A stretch of 64,000 bases of DNA from an uncultured Ruminococcus sp. GTDB taxonomy: Bacteria; Bacillota; Clostridia; Oscillospirales; Ruminococcaceae. The notes below the pieces were generated by a model that ran no database searches, had not been told where the DNA came from, and worked only from the letters and a program-made list of their open reading frames with translations. The stretch spans positions 98,888 to 162,887 of the forward strand of contig CANRDT010000001.1 in the NCBI GenBank assembly GCA_947629455.1, in the 5' to 3' direction. The position numbers and the translations under genes were made by a program. Below are positions 52,023-61,830 of the stretch, in pieces (the stretch's first letter is position 1; each line of letters opens with the position of its first letter).

Positions 52023-53657
52023 ATGATACTGCTTATTGACAACTATGACAGCTTTACTTACAATCTTTATCAGGCAGTGGGAGTACTCTGCCCTCAGATC
52101 AAGGTGGTAAGAAACGACGAGATCACTATCGAGGAGATAGAAAAGCTTGCTCCCGACGCGATCATCGTATCGCCCGGTCCCTGCTATCCCGAACAGGCGG
52201 GAATATCGGTAGAGGCGATCAGACATTTCAGCGGAAAAGTGCCGATTCTCGGCGTTTGTCTCGGACATCAGGCGATCGCGGAGGCTTTCGGCGGCAAAAT
52301 AATCCACGCCAAAGAACAGCTGCACGGCAAAAAGACACCTATCAAGTTAAGCACTTCAAATCCCCTCTTTGCAGGACTTCCCGAGGAGATAACCGCCGCG
52401 AGGTATCATTCTCTCATCGTGGACAGCGTGACATTCCCCTCCTGCCTGTCGGTCATCGCCACGGACGACAAAGCGCAGATAATGGCTCTGCGCCATAAAG
52501 AACACCCTACCTACGGCGTACAGTTCCACCCCGAATCGGTGCTTACCGATGCCGGTCAGAAGATAATCTCCAACTTCCTTAACAACGTTGCAGGTATCAG
52601 GACGGGTTCGGCAAACGCTCCGTCTATCCCCGACGCGCAGAGAACGGAATTAAAGCCTTTCCTCAAAAAAGTCGCCGAAGGGGAAGATCTCACGGAAAGC
52701 GAAGCCTCGCAGGCTATGGATATTATGATGAGCGACCGCGCCACGAACGCGCAGATCGCCTGTCTGCTCACCGCCCTGAGAATGAAAGGCGAAACGATAG
52801 ACGAAATAACGGGTCTTGCAAAGGGTATGCGTCAGAAGATGACCGCAGTGGAACATTCAATGCCTGTCATAGATATAGTCGGAACGGGCGGAGATCTTTC
52901 CAACAGCTTTAACATTTCCACGACTTCTGCATTCGTTATCGCAGGCGCAGGACAGCCCGTCGCAAAGCACGGAAACCGCAGTGTTTCATCAAAGAGCGGC
53001 GCTGCCGATGTTCTGGAGGCTCTTGGCGTCAAGATCGCATCTGTTCCCGAACAGGCGCAGAAGTGCATAAACGAAGTGGGAGTTTCATTCCTCTTTGCGC
53101 AGAGCTATCACTCGGCTATGAAGTTCGTAGGTCCTACCAGAGGTCAGATAGGCATACGCACGGTGTTCAATATTCTCGGACCTCTTGCGAATCCTGCAAA
53201 AGCTGAATATATGATACTTGGCGTTTACGATCCCGATATTCTCGAGACTATGGCAAAGGTGCTTATGAATCTCGGCATAAAGCGTGCAATGCTTGTTTAC
53301 GGCAACGACGGACTCGACGAATTTTCAATATCCGCCCCCTCGACGGTGTGCGAGATAAACGAAGGAAAGATAATCAAGTATGAGGTCGATCCCAAAGAAT
53401 ACGGTCTTGAAATGGGCAAGAAGGCGGATATTGTCGGCGGCACTGCTAAAGACAACGCGGCTATCACGCTCGGTATCTTAAAGGGAGAAATAACCGACGC
53501 TAAGAGAAATATCGTGCTGCTCAATTCCGGTGCGGCTCTGTATGTAACGGGCAACGCGGATTCGCTCAAGGACGGTATCGCTCTTGCAGCTAAGTCGATA
53601 GACAGCGGAGCGGCTCTTGCAAAGCTTGAACAGCTGATAGAATTTACCAACAGATGA
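52023..53657 (+). CDS. trpGD: TrpG-TrpD fusion: anthranilate synthase glutamine amidotransferase / anthranilate phosphoribosyltransferase
   Basis: Residues 1-190 are a class I glutamine amidotransferase: GVCLGHQAIAEAFGG carries the Cys nucleophile and QFHPESVLT the His-Glu pair. After a short linker, residues 205-544 are anthranilate phosphoribosyltransferase, with VGTGGDLSNSFNIST (PRPP-binding GTGGD), KHGNRSVSSKSG and NPAKAEYMILGVYD. Such fusions occur in enterobacteria and in several Clostridia. The start is ATG 52023, with GGAGG eight bases upstream; the TTG five codons before overlaps this site. Confidence 0.95.
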   Translation: MILLIDNYDSFTYNLYQAVGVLCPQIKVVRNDEITIEEIEKLAPDAIIVSPGPCYPEQAGISVEAIRHFSGKVPILGVCLGHQAIAEAFGGKIIHAKEQLHGKKTPIKLSTSNPLFAGLPEEITAARYHSLIVDSVTFPSCLSVIATDDKAQIMALRHKEHPTYGVQFHPESVLTDAGQKIISNFLNNVAGIRTGSANAPSIPDAQRTELKPFLKKVAEGEDLTESEASQAMDIMMSDRATNAQIACLLTALRMKGETIDEITGLAKGMRQKMTAVEHSMPVIDIVGTGGDLSNSFNISTTSAFVIAGAGQPVAKHGNRSVSSKSGAADVLEALGVKIASVPEQAQKCINEVGVSFLFAQSYHSAMKFVGPTRGQIGIRTVFNILGPLANPAKAEYMILGVYDPDILETMAKVLMNLGIKRAMLVYGNDGLDEFSISAPSTVCEINEGKIIKYEVDPKEYGLEMGKKADIVGGTAKDNAAITLGILKGEITDAKRNIVLLNSGAALYVTGNADSLKDGIALAAKSIDSGAALAKLEQLIEFTNR

Positions 53658-53670
53658 TCGGTGACCGAAT

Positions 53671-54462
53671 ATGATCTTAGACGATATAATCGAAAAGAGA
53701 AAAATACAGCTCGAACGCGAGAGGTCGAATATCTCGCCCGAGGAAATGAAACGTCTTGCGCTGGTAAGCGATATGCCTGTGATCTCGTTTTATGACGCGC
53801 TCAAAAAAGACCGCCTGTCAGTCATATGCGAAGTGAAAAAGGCAAGTCCGTCAAAGGGACTTATAAGAGAAAATTTCGATCCTGCGCAGATAGCGGAAGA
53901 ATATGCCAAGGCAGGCGCGGAGGCTATTTCCTGCCTGACAGAGGAGCATTATTTTCAGGGCAGTTCGCAGTATCTTAAAGACGTAAAAAAGAGTGCGAAC
54001 GCAGTCGCGGATATTCCGATACTCCGCAAAGACTTTATATTTGACGAATATCAGATATATGAGGCGAAAGTGATCGGCGCGAATGCCGTTTTGCTGATAG
54101 CTGCTGTACTTTCGCAGGAAAAAATGGACTATTTTTACAAGCTTGCGGATTCTCTCGGAATGGACTGTCTTGTCGAGGTACACAATAAAGAAGAGCTTGA
54201 CGCGGCAATGACGCTTTCACCAAAGATACTCGGTATCAATAACCGCAATCTCAAAACGTTTGAAGTCGATCTTAACACGACATCAAAGCTAAGGAAGTAT
54301 ATTCCCGAAGAATCTGTCCTCGTTTCGGAAAGCGGTATCAGAAATAATGACGATATGCGTCTGGTGCGTTCTCTCGGTGCGGACGCTGTGCTTATCGGCG
54401 AAACGCTTATGCGGAGCGCTGACATTGCCGCGGAGCTTGCGGCTCTGAGAGAGGGCGTTTAG
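53671..54462 (+). CDS. trpC: Indole-3-glycerol phosphate synthase
   Basis: The 263-aa TIM barrel converts carboxyphenylaminodeoxyribulose phosphate to indole-3-glycerol phosphate. It shows ICEVKKASPSKGLI (catalytic Glu and Lys), CLTEEHYFQGS, ILRKDFIFDEYQIYEA, LVEVHNKEELDAA, GINNRNLKTFEVD and VSESGI. Monofunctional here, because TrpF is encoded separately and immediately after with one intervening base. Ribosome binding site is weak, so coupling to trpGD is likely. Confidence 0.96.
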   Translation: MILDDIIEKRKIQLERERSNISPEEMKRLALVSDMPVISFYDALKKDRLSVICEVKKASPSKGLIRENFDPAQIAEEYAKAGAEAISCLTEEHYFQGSSQYLKDVKKSANAVADIPILRKDFIFDEYQIYEAKVIGANAVLLIAAVLSQEKMDYFYKLADSLGMDCLVEVHNKEELDAAMTLSPKILGINNRNLKTFEVDLNTTSKLRKYIPEESVLVSESGIRNNDDMRLVRSLGADAVLIGETLMRSADIAAELAALREGV

Positions 54463-54463
54463 T

Positions 54464-55087
54464 ATGAAAATAAAGATCTGCGGAATGAGACGCGCCGAGG
54501 ACATAGGGTATATCAACAAATACCGCCCCGACTATGCAGGATTTATACTTTCGGACGGATTCAGGAGAAGTATCTCATATGACACTTTCCGCGTACTTGT
54601 CGGCGGTCTTGACGGCGGTATAAAAAAAGTCGGCGTATTTGTCGATGAGCCGCTTGACCGACTGCTTGAAAAGTATACCGATAAACTCGACGTGATACAG
54701 CTGCACGGTAACGAAGATAAGGCATACGCCGCAAAGCTGAGGGAGAATTTTTCGGGGGAGATCTGGAAAGCGGTGAGAGCCTCCTGCAAGGAGGATATTG
54801 AAAAAGCCTGTACCCTCGGCTGCGACAAGCTGGTGATCGACAGCTGCGTTGCCGGAAAGGTCGGAGGAACGGGACTCACAGCCGACTGGGATATGATAGC
54901 CGCCGCAAGACCTGACATTGACTTCTTTCTTGCCGGAGGACTTGACAGCAAAAACATCAGCCGCGCGGTCAAAAGGGTTAGACCGTTCGGAGTCGATCTT
55001 TCAAGCTCGGTCGAGACAGACGGGGTAAAGGACGAAGCAAAGATACGAGAGATCATTGAAATAATCAGAAATATCAGGAGGATTTGA
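54464..55087 (+). CDS. trpF: Phosphoribosylanthranilate isomerase
   Basis: The 207-aa TIM barrel has the opening [25 protein letters not shown], with the catalytic Cys (KICG), the [12 protein letters not shown] segment, [20 protein letters not shown] with the general acid Asp, and [13 protein letters not shown] near the end. It performs the Amadori rearrangement before TrpC. The gene begins one base after the trpC stop and ends one base before trpB, so the three are translated as a block. Confidence 0.95.
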   Translation: MKIKICGMRRAEDIGYINKYRPDYAGFILSDGFRRSISYDTFRVLVGGLDGGIKKVGVFVDEPLDRLLEKYTDKLDVIQLHGNEDKAYAAKLRENFSGEIWKAVRASCKEDIEKACTLGCDKLVIDSCVAGKVGGTGLTADWDMIAAARPDIDFFLAGGLDSKNISRAVKRVRPFGVDLSSSVETDGVKDEAKIREIIEIIRNIRRI

Positions 55088-55088
55088 T

Positions 55089-56279
55089 ATGGGAAAAATC
55101 GGACGATACGGCGAGTACGGCGGTCAGTATGTGCCGGAAACCGTTATGAACGCTGTCCACGAACTGGAGGAGGCGTATGAAAAGTACAAAAACGATCCTC
55201 AGTTTGTGGCAGAACTGAAAGCTTTGTACAGGGACTACGCCAACCGCCCCTCTATGCTCTATTATGCCGAAAAGATGACGCAGGATCTCGGCGGCGCGAA
55301 GATATACATCAAGCGCGAGGATCTCAACCACACGGGAGCGCACAAGATAAATAACGTTCTGGGACAGGTACTTCTTGCCAAAAAAATGGGCAAAAAACGC
55401 ATTATCGCAGAAACGGGAGCAGGTCAGCACGGCGTTGCGACGGCGACCGTATGTGCGCTTTTCGGGCTGGAATGTGAAGTGTATATGGGCGCGGAGGATA
55501 CCAGACGTCAGTCGCTCAACGTTTACAGAATGAATCTGCTCGGAGCAAAGGTGAACGCGGTAGACAGCGGCACGGCAACCCTTAAAGACGCAATAAACGA
55601 GGCTATGCGCGACTGGTGTTCAAATATAGATACTACATTTTACTGTATAGGTTCCGTAATGGGACCGCACCCCTATCCCGAAATGGTGAGAGATTTCCAG
55701 AAGATAATTTCCGAGGAGATAAGAGAACAGCTTATGCAAAAGGAAGGCAGACTTCCCGACTGCGTCATTGCCTGCGTAGGCGGCGGTTCTAACGCTATGG
55801 GCGCGTTTTACGATTTTATAAAAGACGGCTCGGTAAGGCTTGTAGGCGCGGAGGCTGCCGGCAAGGGCGTTGATACGGACAAACACGCCGCGACAATGGC
55901 TCGCGGCTCGCTCGGTATCTTCCACGGAATGAAATCTCTTTTCCTGCAAAACGAATACGGACAGATAGACGGCGTTTATTCAATATCAGCCGGTCTTGAC
56001 TATCCGGGTATCGGTCCCGAACACGCTTATCTGCGTTCGATCGGCAGGGCTGATTATGTAAGTATTACCGACGAGCAGGCGGTATGCGCATTTGAGTATC
56101 TTTCAAAGACCGAGGGAATAATTCCGGCGATCGAATCGGCGCACGCAGTGGCAGCCGCTATGGAGATCGCTCCCAAAATGGGAAAAGATCAGATACTGGT
56201 CATTAATCTTTCGGGAAGAGGAGATAAGGACGTGTACTCTGTCGCACGGTACAGGGAGGTTGACATAAATGAAGAATAG
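55089..56279 (+). CDS. trpB: Tryptophan synthase beta chain
   Basis: The 396-aa PLP enzyme condenses indole and serine. The PLP lysine lies in [13 protein letters not shown], the phosphate-binding loop is VGGGSNAMG, and the [15 protein letters not shown] (COMM-domain side) and [14 protein letters not shown] motifs are normal. This is the TrpB1 class that pairs with TrpA, and the indole tunnel partner follows directly. AGGAGG precedes the ATG; its end overlaps trpA by 11 bases. Confidence 0.97.
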   Translation: MGKIGRYGEYGGQYVPETVMNAVHELEEAYEKYKNDPQFVAELKALYRDYANRPSMLYYAEKMTQDLGGAKIYIKREDLNHTGAHKINNVLGQVLLAKKMGKKRIIAETGAGQHGVATATVCALFGLECEVYMGAEDTRRQSLNVYRMNLLGAKVNAVDSGTATLKDAINEAMRDWCSNIDTTFYCIGSVMGPHPYPEMVRDFQKIISEEIREQLMQKEGRLPDCVIACVGGGSNAMGAFYDFIKDGSVRLVGAEAAGKGVDTDKHAATMARGSLGIFHGMKSLFLQNEYGQIDGVYSISAGLDYPGIGPEHAYLRSIGRADYVSITDEQAVCAFEYLSKTEGIIPAIESAHAVAAAMEIAPKMGKDQILVINLSGRGDKDVYSVARYREVDINEE

Positions 56280-57057
56280 GATAGACGTCTGCTTTGAGGA
56301 ACTCAAAAAGCAGAATAAAAAGGCGCTTATTACCTTTGTTACGGCAGGCGATCCAGATATGGAAACGACCGAGAAGTGCGTTCTTGGTATGTTTGAAAAC
56401 GGCGCGGACATTGTTGAGTTGGGAGTCCCATTTTCTGATCCGATAGCCGAAGGTCCTACTATACAGAAAGCGTCACTGCGTTCTCTGAAAGCGGGAACTA
56501 CTCTTGACAAGATATTCGAGCTTGTATGCTCGCTGCGTAAAAAGACAGACAAGCCGCTGCTGCTGATGATGTATATCAATACTATTTTTAAATACGGCAC
56601 GGAAAAATTTTTCTCACTTTGTCAGGCAAACAGCATTGACGGCGTTATCGTTCCCGATCTGCCGTTTGAGGAGCGCGACGAGATAAAGGATACGGCGGAC
56701 AAGTACGGGATATACTGCATAAATCTGGTAGCGCCCACTTCCCACGAAAGAGTAAGAACGATCGCTAAGGAATCGAAAGGTTTCCTGTATGTGGTATCTT
56801 CCCTCGGCGTGACCGGCACGAGGAGCAATATCACCACCGATTTCAACACCCTGCTTGCGCCGCTTAAAGACGAGGATATTACCTGCCCTGCCTGTATCGG
56901 ATTCGGTATCTCAAATCCCGAACAGGCTGCGAAAATGTCCTCCTACTGCGACGGAGCGATAGTCGGCAGCGCGATAGTAAACATAATCGCCGAGTACGGT
57001 CAGAACAGCGCAGAAAAGGTCGGAGAGTTTGTAAGATCGCTCAAAGACGCAATGTAA
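56269..57057 (+). CDS. trpA: Tryptophan synthase alpha chain
   Basis: The 262-aa TIM barrel cleaves indole-3-glycerol phosphate. The catalytic Glu lies in [17 protein letters not shown] and the loop 6 and phosphate region in [10 protein letters not shown] and [12 protein letters not shown]. The start has GGGAGG within trpB, eight bases upstream. It is the last gene of the operon, followed by a hairpin. The operon thus holds all seven catalytic activities for chorismate to tryptophan plus TrpRS. Confidence 0.97.
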   Translation: MKNRIDVCFEELKKQNKKALITFVTAGDPDMETTEKCVLGMFENGADIVELGVPFSDPIAEGPTIQKASLRSLKAGTTLDKIFELVCSLRKKTDKPLLLMMYINTIFKYGTEKFFSLCQANSIDGVIVPDLPFEERDEIKDTADKYGIYCINLVAPTSHERVRTIAKESKGFLYVVSSLGVTGTRSNITTDFNTLLAPLKDEDITCPACIGFGISNPEQAAKMSSYCDGAIVGSAIVNIIAEYGQNSAEKVGEFVRSLKDAM

Positions 57058-57079
57058 TAAAAAATATCCATAATAAAAT

Positions 57080-57120
57080 CACCGCACAAGGCTTTAAAGG
57101 CTTTGCGCGGTGTTTGATTT
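57080..57120 (+). terminator. Probable terminator of the trp operon
   Basis: CACCGC...GCGGTG stem (57080-57112, with internal AAGGC/GCTTT pairing) followed by TTTGATTT, 22 bases after the trpA stop. Confidence 0.7.
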
Positions 57121-57135
57121 GTCCTGTAAAACGGA

Positions 57136-58122
57136 TCATAATCCCATATCCGAGAGATCTACGCCAAGATCTTCAAAGACCTTCTGCAGCTCTTCATCGC
57201 TCATTTCAGCAAGCTGAGCGTAAGTATATCCCGCCTCGGTAAGCTGTTCTTCCGTAATACCGAGCATATTCAGCGCCATTTTCATCTGAGTTTCCTCGTC
57301 CAGCTCGGTATCGTCCGTCATTTCGGTATATCCCGTAAGATCGGGCAGCGTTACGTCGGGAACGTTCTCAAAGTCGATCTTTGTAAATTCAGTAGTAATT
57401 TCACCGATAATGCCGCTGTCTTCAACTACCTTTGCAAGATTTCCGTCGCCGTCAAAATAATATGAAACGGTAGACTGAGCCACGCTCGGATCTTCAAGCT
57501 CTACGCCTTCTCCAAGCTCAATATCCGCATTTTTTGCAGTGTACACCTCAACGGTATAATCGCCGTCTGTCTTGGTCTCAACAAAGCTGTAATTATCATC
57601 GGCAATATAGATATTTACGTCCTGATCATCAAGAGAAAGCCCATCTTCGATCGAATAAGCCATCATATCGGGCAAAACAACATAAGCCTTGCCGTCTACA
57701 AAATAGCTCTCTGCGGTTATTCCCATTGTAGACGCCTTTACGCAGTAATTGCCGTCCTTTGCCGTTAATGAGAATGGCATTTCTCCGGTGAGATCGGTAT
57801 TGATAGTACCCTCTATCACGAAAGTGTAAGCAGACGCTTTTTCGCTGTACGCCTTGACAAGTTCTCCTGCCTCTCCGCTTGGCTCAGGGGAATCGTCAGC
57901 CTCGGAAGCCTCTGCGGAATCCGTATCATCGGCGGTCGAATCGGCGTCATCTGAGCCGTCATCGTCGGCAGCCGCGGAAGAATCCCCGTCAGAGCTTGCC
58001 GCCTGTGAGCTTTCCGCCTTGCTTTCCTTAGTATCGGTGCTGTCCGAATCCTTATCGCCGCAAGATACAAACATAGCGCAGCTCATCATAAGAGCGGCAA
58101 TGATCGCTGTAATTTTCTTCAT
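57136..58122 (-). CDS. Secreted lipoprotein of unknown function
   Basis: The 328-aa precursor has a lipoprotein signal (AALMMSCAMFVSC, Cys at about 21), a strongly acidic Ser/Ala/Asp linker (about 24-83) and a C-terminal domain rich in beta strands (YTFVIEGTINTDLTGEMPFSLTAKDGNYCVKASTMGITAESYFVDGKAYVVLPDMMAYS). That pattern resembles LolA/LppX-like or DUF-type lipoproteins seen in Clostridia, but I cannot assign a family. The last 45 residues (MALNMLGITEEQLTEAGYTYAQLAEMSDEELQ) look like small helical repeats. No neighbour hints at the role; convergent to the trp operon. Confidence 0.75.
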   Translation of the reverse strand: MKKITAIIAALMMSCAMFVSCGDKDSDSTDTKESKAESSQAASSDGDSSAAADDDGSDDADSTADDTDSAEASEADDSPEPSGEAGELVKAYSEKASAYTFVIEGTINTDLTGEMPFSLTAKDGNYCVKASTMGITAESYFVDGKAYVVLPDMMAYSIEDGLSLDDQDVNIYIADDNYSFVETKTDGDYTVEVYTAKNADIELGEGVELEDPSVAQSTVSYYFDGDGNLAKVVEDSGIIGEITTEFTKIDFENVPDVTLPDLTGYTEMTDDTELDEETQMKMALNMLGITEEQLTEAGYTYAQLAEMSDEELQKVFEDLGVDLSDMGL

Positions 58123-58313
58123 AATTATCAGATCCTTTTCTCCTTAAATTTTCCTGCGTACATATTCTCCCGTAAAATATGAACGCAAAATTACAAAAAT
58201 ATCTCTATGTTTGCATTATAACACACTTTATTCATTATGTCAATAGTATTTACCGTAAAAATATACACAAATAATATAACGGTAAAAGTCTGCAATTTGT
58301 TGAATATGCAGCG

Positions 58314-59042
58314 TTACAGCCAGCCGCCGTCAATTCTTAAAGTCTGACCATTAATATATTCCGCGCCGTCTGAGACGAGAAATGTTACCGCCTTTGCTAT
58401 CTCCTGCGGACTGCCCGCCCGACCGGCAGGAATATCCTCAATTATCCGAGCCGTTTCCTCTTTGGTAAGAGAACCGTTCATCTGGGTGTCGATAAAACCT
58501 GCGCTTATGCAGTTGACGTTTATTCCGCCGGGAGCGGTCTCCTTGGCAAGAGCCTTGGTAAATCCTATCAGTCCGGCTTTGGCGGCTGAATACACCGTTT
58601 CGCAGGACGCGCCTGATTCGCCCCAGACGGAGGAAATGTTTACCACCTTTCCGTAATGGCGCTTTATCATTTCGGGAAGAAATTCCCTTGTCAGCAGCAT
58701 TGCGCCGATCAGATCGGTATGCGTTATACGGATAATATCCTCTGTCGAAAGATCGCCGAAAAGTCCTATACTTGCTACACCTGCGCAGTTGACAAGCACC
58801 TGCACGCCGCCGAGCTGTTCAGATGTGATCATTGCCGCCGATGAAATGCTCTCAGCATCGCACATATCGACCTTTATCGGCAGTGCGACACCGTCGTTTT
58901 CTCTTATACTCAGGCAGAGATCAGCAGCAGCCTTTTCATTTTTATAATAACCTACGGCGACAGCGTAACCGTTCCGTGCGAGTTCAAGGCATATCGCAGA
59001 GCCTATACCGCCAGAACCGCCGCTCACAAATGCTGTTTTCAT
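58314..59042 (-). CDS. Short-chain dehydrogenase/reductase (FabG-like)
   Basis: The 242-aa Rossmann protein has the cofactor motif VSGGSGGIGSAICLELARNG, NCAGVASIGLFGDL, the catalytic Ser around NISSVWGESGASCE, and the YSAAKAGLIGFTKALA Tyr-Lys pair; it ends TLRIDGGWL. Sequence is closest to 3-oxoacyl-ACP reductase FabG, but stand-alone genes of this class often act on other substrates. The start is ATG 59042 with GGAACGGAG upstream; the long in-frame extension before it is not family-like. Promoter at 59087-59115. Confidence 0.88.
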   Translation of the reverse strand: MKTAFVSGGSGGIGSAICLELARNGYAVAVGYYKNEKAAADLCLSIRENDGVALPIKVDMCDAESISSAAMITSEQLGGVQVLVNCAGVASIGLFGDLSTEDIIRITHTDLIGAMLLTREFLPEMIKRHYGKVVNISSVWGESGASCETVYSAAKAGLIGFTKALAKETAPGGINVNCISAGFIDTQMNGSLTKEETARIIEDIPAGRAGSPQEIAKAVTFLVSDGAEYINGQTLRIDGGWL

Positions 59043-59086
59043 AATTATTCTCCGTTCCGATAAGAAAATAGTAACTTCTGAATAAA

Positions 59087-59115
59087 AGTATAGCACAGAT
59101 GATCTGCAATTGCAA
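59087..59115 (-). promoter_or_regulatory. Promoter of the SDR gene
   Basis: Minus strand TTGCAA (59110-59115), 17-base spacer, TATACT (59087-59092). Confidence 0.6.
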
Positions 59116-59133
59116 GGAAATCGGCAAAAAGTC

Positions 59134-59162
59134 TTGAAAAGAAAAGAAAGATATGGTACAAT
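59134..59162 (+). promoter_or_regulatory. Promoter of the membrane protein-CotH-CmpB genes
   Basis: TTGAAA (59134-59139), 17-base spacer, TACAAT (59157-59162), diverging from the SDR promoter. Confidence 0.6.
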
Positions 59163-59194
59163 ATATAAAAATATACTGCGAGGAGTCATTTCTG

Positions 59195-59773
59195 ATGGAC
59201 AATACAAGTGATAATAAAATAAACAAGAAAAAACTGCTTTTGTGGGGATTTATTAAATTCCTCGAATGTGAATTGATGGGGACTTTCGTGCTGCTTTTCT
59301 ACTGGGCGGTGTCGGTGTCTTTCGGAACATTTGCAAATATTCTGTTCGGCTTTGTGGGAATAACGACAGTCGTCTGCGTAATGGCTGACTACGGTCTTAA
59401 ACAGGGGGATAAAGCGCGAAACAAGGTGACTCTTCACGGCGCAGAGCCCTGCCGCAATTTCGGACTTGCTATCGGCGTTGTTGCTATGCTGCCGCTCTAC
59501 ATCGCGCTGTTCTTTCTTGTGCTGTCAAGGCTTGGTATCATCGGAAATTTTCTTCCTGCATTCAAGCTGATAAACACCTTTTTCTTTCCCATTATCGACC
59601 TTGCGGCGCACGACCCCAATATTGAAAATATGAATCCTGCCGCTTTCATACTCTTTGCCGCAGAACCTCTCATATTCCCTATCACTACATGGATCTCATT
59701 TAAATGGGGATACGATCAGATCGACCCTGCGGACAAGATAATCTACAAATCACAGAAATCTGATAAAAAATAA
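59195..59773 (+). CDS. Membrane protein of unknown function
   Basis: The 192-aa protein has about four hydrophobic segments (near residues 25-45, 47-65, 92-118, 150-172) and a lysine-rich start and end, suggesting cytoplasmic termini. I do not recognise the family. The start is ATG 59195 (GCGAGGAG upstream). The CotH-kinase lipoprotein gene follows 12 bases later, so both may work together at the cell surface; no direct evidence. Confidence 0.72.
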   Translation: MDNTSDNKINKKKLLLWGFIKFLECELMGTFVLLFYWAVSVSFGTFANILFGFVGITTVVCVMADYGLKQGDKARNKVTLHGAEPCRNFGLAIGVVAMLPLYIALFFLVLSRLGIIGNFLPAFKLINTFFFPIIDLAAHDPNIENMNPAAFILFAAEPLIFPITTWISFKWGYDQIDPADKIIYKSQKSDKK

Positions 59774-59785
59774 CGGAGGTGCTCT

Positions 59786-61819
59786 ATGAAAATATTCTCG
59801 TCACGAATGATCTCTATTCTTTGCGCAATAACGGTCATTTCGGGTCCACTGTCTTCCTGCGCTTTAAGATCGGGAGAAACGGTTTCAGATACTCAGTCGT
59901 CAGCCGCCGATAAAACCTCTTCTTCCGCGACCGATAATTCCAAACCGGATAATGACGATACATCACCTGCCGAAAAAGAGGAAGAGGGCGGAAATACCCT
60001 TTCGCAAAGACCGCAAATTACCCGTACCGACGAAACCGTAGCTATTTCCCAAGAGAGCGGTATATATCAGGGAGATGTGGAAATAGAACTGACTGCGGAC
60101 AACGGTTCAGCCGAAGTGTACTATACCACAGACGGCAGCGACCCTGCTTACAGTGAAACGGCTTTGAAATATGACGGTAAATTCACTCTTTCCGACCCGT
60201 CGGACGCTCCCAACGTCCTTTCAGCAGTCGATCCCGTATTGTTCTGCGGAAATTTGAATTATCCGAACGGCGATAAAACCGATTTTGAATGTTCCGTTTC
60301 CGCTCCCGCCGACAGCGACGTGGACAAGTGCGCGGTACTGCGCGTTGCCGCAAAAAATCCCGACGGCAGCTTTTCGCAGGAAAACGGCGCGGTTTACTTT
60401 TTCGGAGAGAATATGGATTCTCACATCGAGGGACTTGAGGAAAGCTGCAAGGCGGCAGGCGAAAGTCTTGCGGTAATAAATATTTCCATGAATTACGACG
60501 ATCTGTTCGACCCCGAGTACGGAATATATGTAAAAGGAGATCATTTCAAGAACGCTCTTGAGGATTTTATAAAATCGGGAGATTTTATGGAAAATGAAAC
60601 GGCGAGAAGCCTTGACGCAAACTACAAGCAAAAGGGCAGAGATTGGGAACGCGAGGCATATATGACGTTTATGGAATGTACTCCCGAGGGGGTCACTGTT
60701 CCTCTGTCGCAAAAATGCGGCGTGCGCATACAGGGAAATTATTCGCGCTCCGATCTTCAGAAAGGTCTTAGGCTTTACGCGCGAAAAGATTACGGCGACA
60801 ATAATTTCAATTATGCCGTCTTTGGAGAGGACTATCTCAACGACAGCGGCGAGGTCATGGATAAATTCAAAACGCTTACTCTCCGTGCAGGCGGAAACTG
60901 TGCGCTTACTTCAAAATTCAACGACACATACTGGCAGTCGCTCGTCACGGAGCTTGACTGCGAAACGCTCACCTCACGTCCCTGCGTGGTATACATAAAC
61001 GGCGAATACTGGGGACTTTACGTCTTGCAGGAGGATTATTCAAACGACTACTTTGAAGATCTTCACGGAGTAGCAAAACAGGACGTTGTTGTTTACAAGG
61101 GCGACGCCGAGGCGCTTGCGCTCGGCTACAAGCTTGACGAGGGGGATATTCCGCAGGGAGAGTCGGAAAGCTATTATTTTAACGATCTGCTTGAATTTTT
61201 TGATTCGCACAGAGATCTCAGCTCAAAAGAGGATTACGACGAATTTATCAAGCTGGTCGATCCGCAGTCGGTAATGGATTACTTCGCCGTTCAGTGCTGG
61301 ATAAACAACAAGTGGGACTGGCCGGGCAAGAACTGGTCTATGTGGAAAACGATAAATACCGACCCTGCGAACGAATACGCCGACGGCAGATGGAGATTTA
61401 TGTTCTATGATATTGAATTCGGCGGTGTGAGCGGAGCGGGAGACGCATTTACAAATACGATACAGAGCGATAATTATAAACCGAACGGGCTGCTCGATAT
61501 GAATACAAACAATCCGGCAGTGCTTTGCTTTGCGTATCTTATGACAAATGAAGATTTCAGTAATGATTTCTGCAATGAACTGACTTCCCTTTCGGACGGC
61601 GTTTTTGAACGTCAGGCGGCTCTTGACAGACTTCAGGAATTTACCGATATATATTCTCCGCTCTTTGACCAGTTTTTCAAGCGTTATCCCGGTTCGGGCG
61701 ATACAGAAAACGCAGTGAACGGCGGATATGCAAGCGCTGCCTGCATACGCGATTTTGTCAATAAACGCGCGGAAAATATAGATCAGATGATAGATTATGT
61801 TCACGATATACTCGATTAG
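59786..61819 (+). CDS. CotH kinase family lipoprotein with chitobiase-like domain
   Basis: The 677-aa precursor has a lipoprotein signal (ITVISGPLSSC, Cys at about 26) and a Ser/Asp/Glu linker. A chitobiase C-terminal-like module (about 85-195, GSAEVYYTTDGSDPAYSETA) is followed by a CotH kinase-like domain (about 230-670): VRIQGNYSRSDLQKGLRLYARKDYG, KFNDTYWQSLVTELDCETLTSRPCVVYINGEYWGLYVLQEDY, CWINNKWDWPGKNWSMW and FMFYDIEFGG. CotH in B. subtilis phosphorylates spore coat proteins; lipoprotein forms in gut Clostridia are probably surface enzymes. GGAGG precedes the ATG. Confidence 0.88.
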   Translation: MKIFSSRMISILCAITVISGPLSSCALRSGETVSDTQSSAADKTSSSATDNSKPDNDDTSPAEKEEEGGNTLSQRPQITRTDETVAISQESGIYQGDVEIELTADNGSAEVYYTTDGSDPAYSETALKYDGKFTLSDPSDAPNVLSAVDPVLFCGNLNYPNGDKTDFECSVSAPADSDVDKCAVLRVAAKNPDGSFSQENGAVYFFGENMDSHIEGLEESCKAAGESLAVINISMNYDDLFDPEYGIYVKGDHFKNALEDFIKSGDFMENETARSLDANYKQKGRDWEREAYMTFMECTPEGVTVPLSQKCGVRIQGNYSRSDLQKGLRLYARKDYGDNNFNYAVFGEDYLNDSGEVMDKFKTLTLRAGGNCALTSKFNDTYWQSLVTELDCETLTSRPCVVYINGEYWGLYVLQEDYSNDYFEDLHGVAKQDVVVYKGDAEALALGYKLDEGDIPQGESESYYFNDLLEFFDSHRDLSSKEDYDEFIKLVDPQSVMDYFAVQCWINNKWDWPGKNWSMWKTINTDPANEYADGRWRFMFYDIEFGGVSGAGDAFTNTIQSDNYKPNGLLDMNTNNPAVLCFAYLMTNEDFSNDFCNELTSLSDGVFERQAALDRLQEFTDIYSPLFDQFFKRYPGSGDTENAVNGGYASAACIRDFVNKRAENIDQMIDYVHDILD

Positions 61820-61830
61820 GCGGAAGTGAA

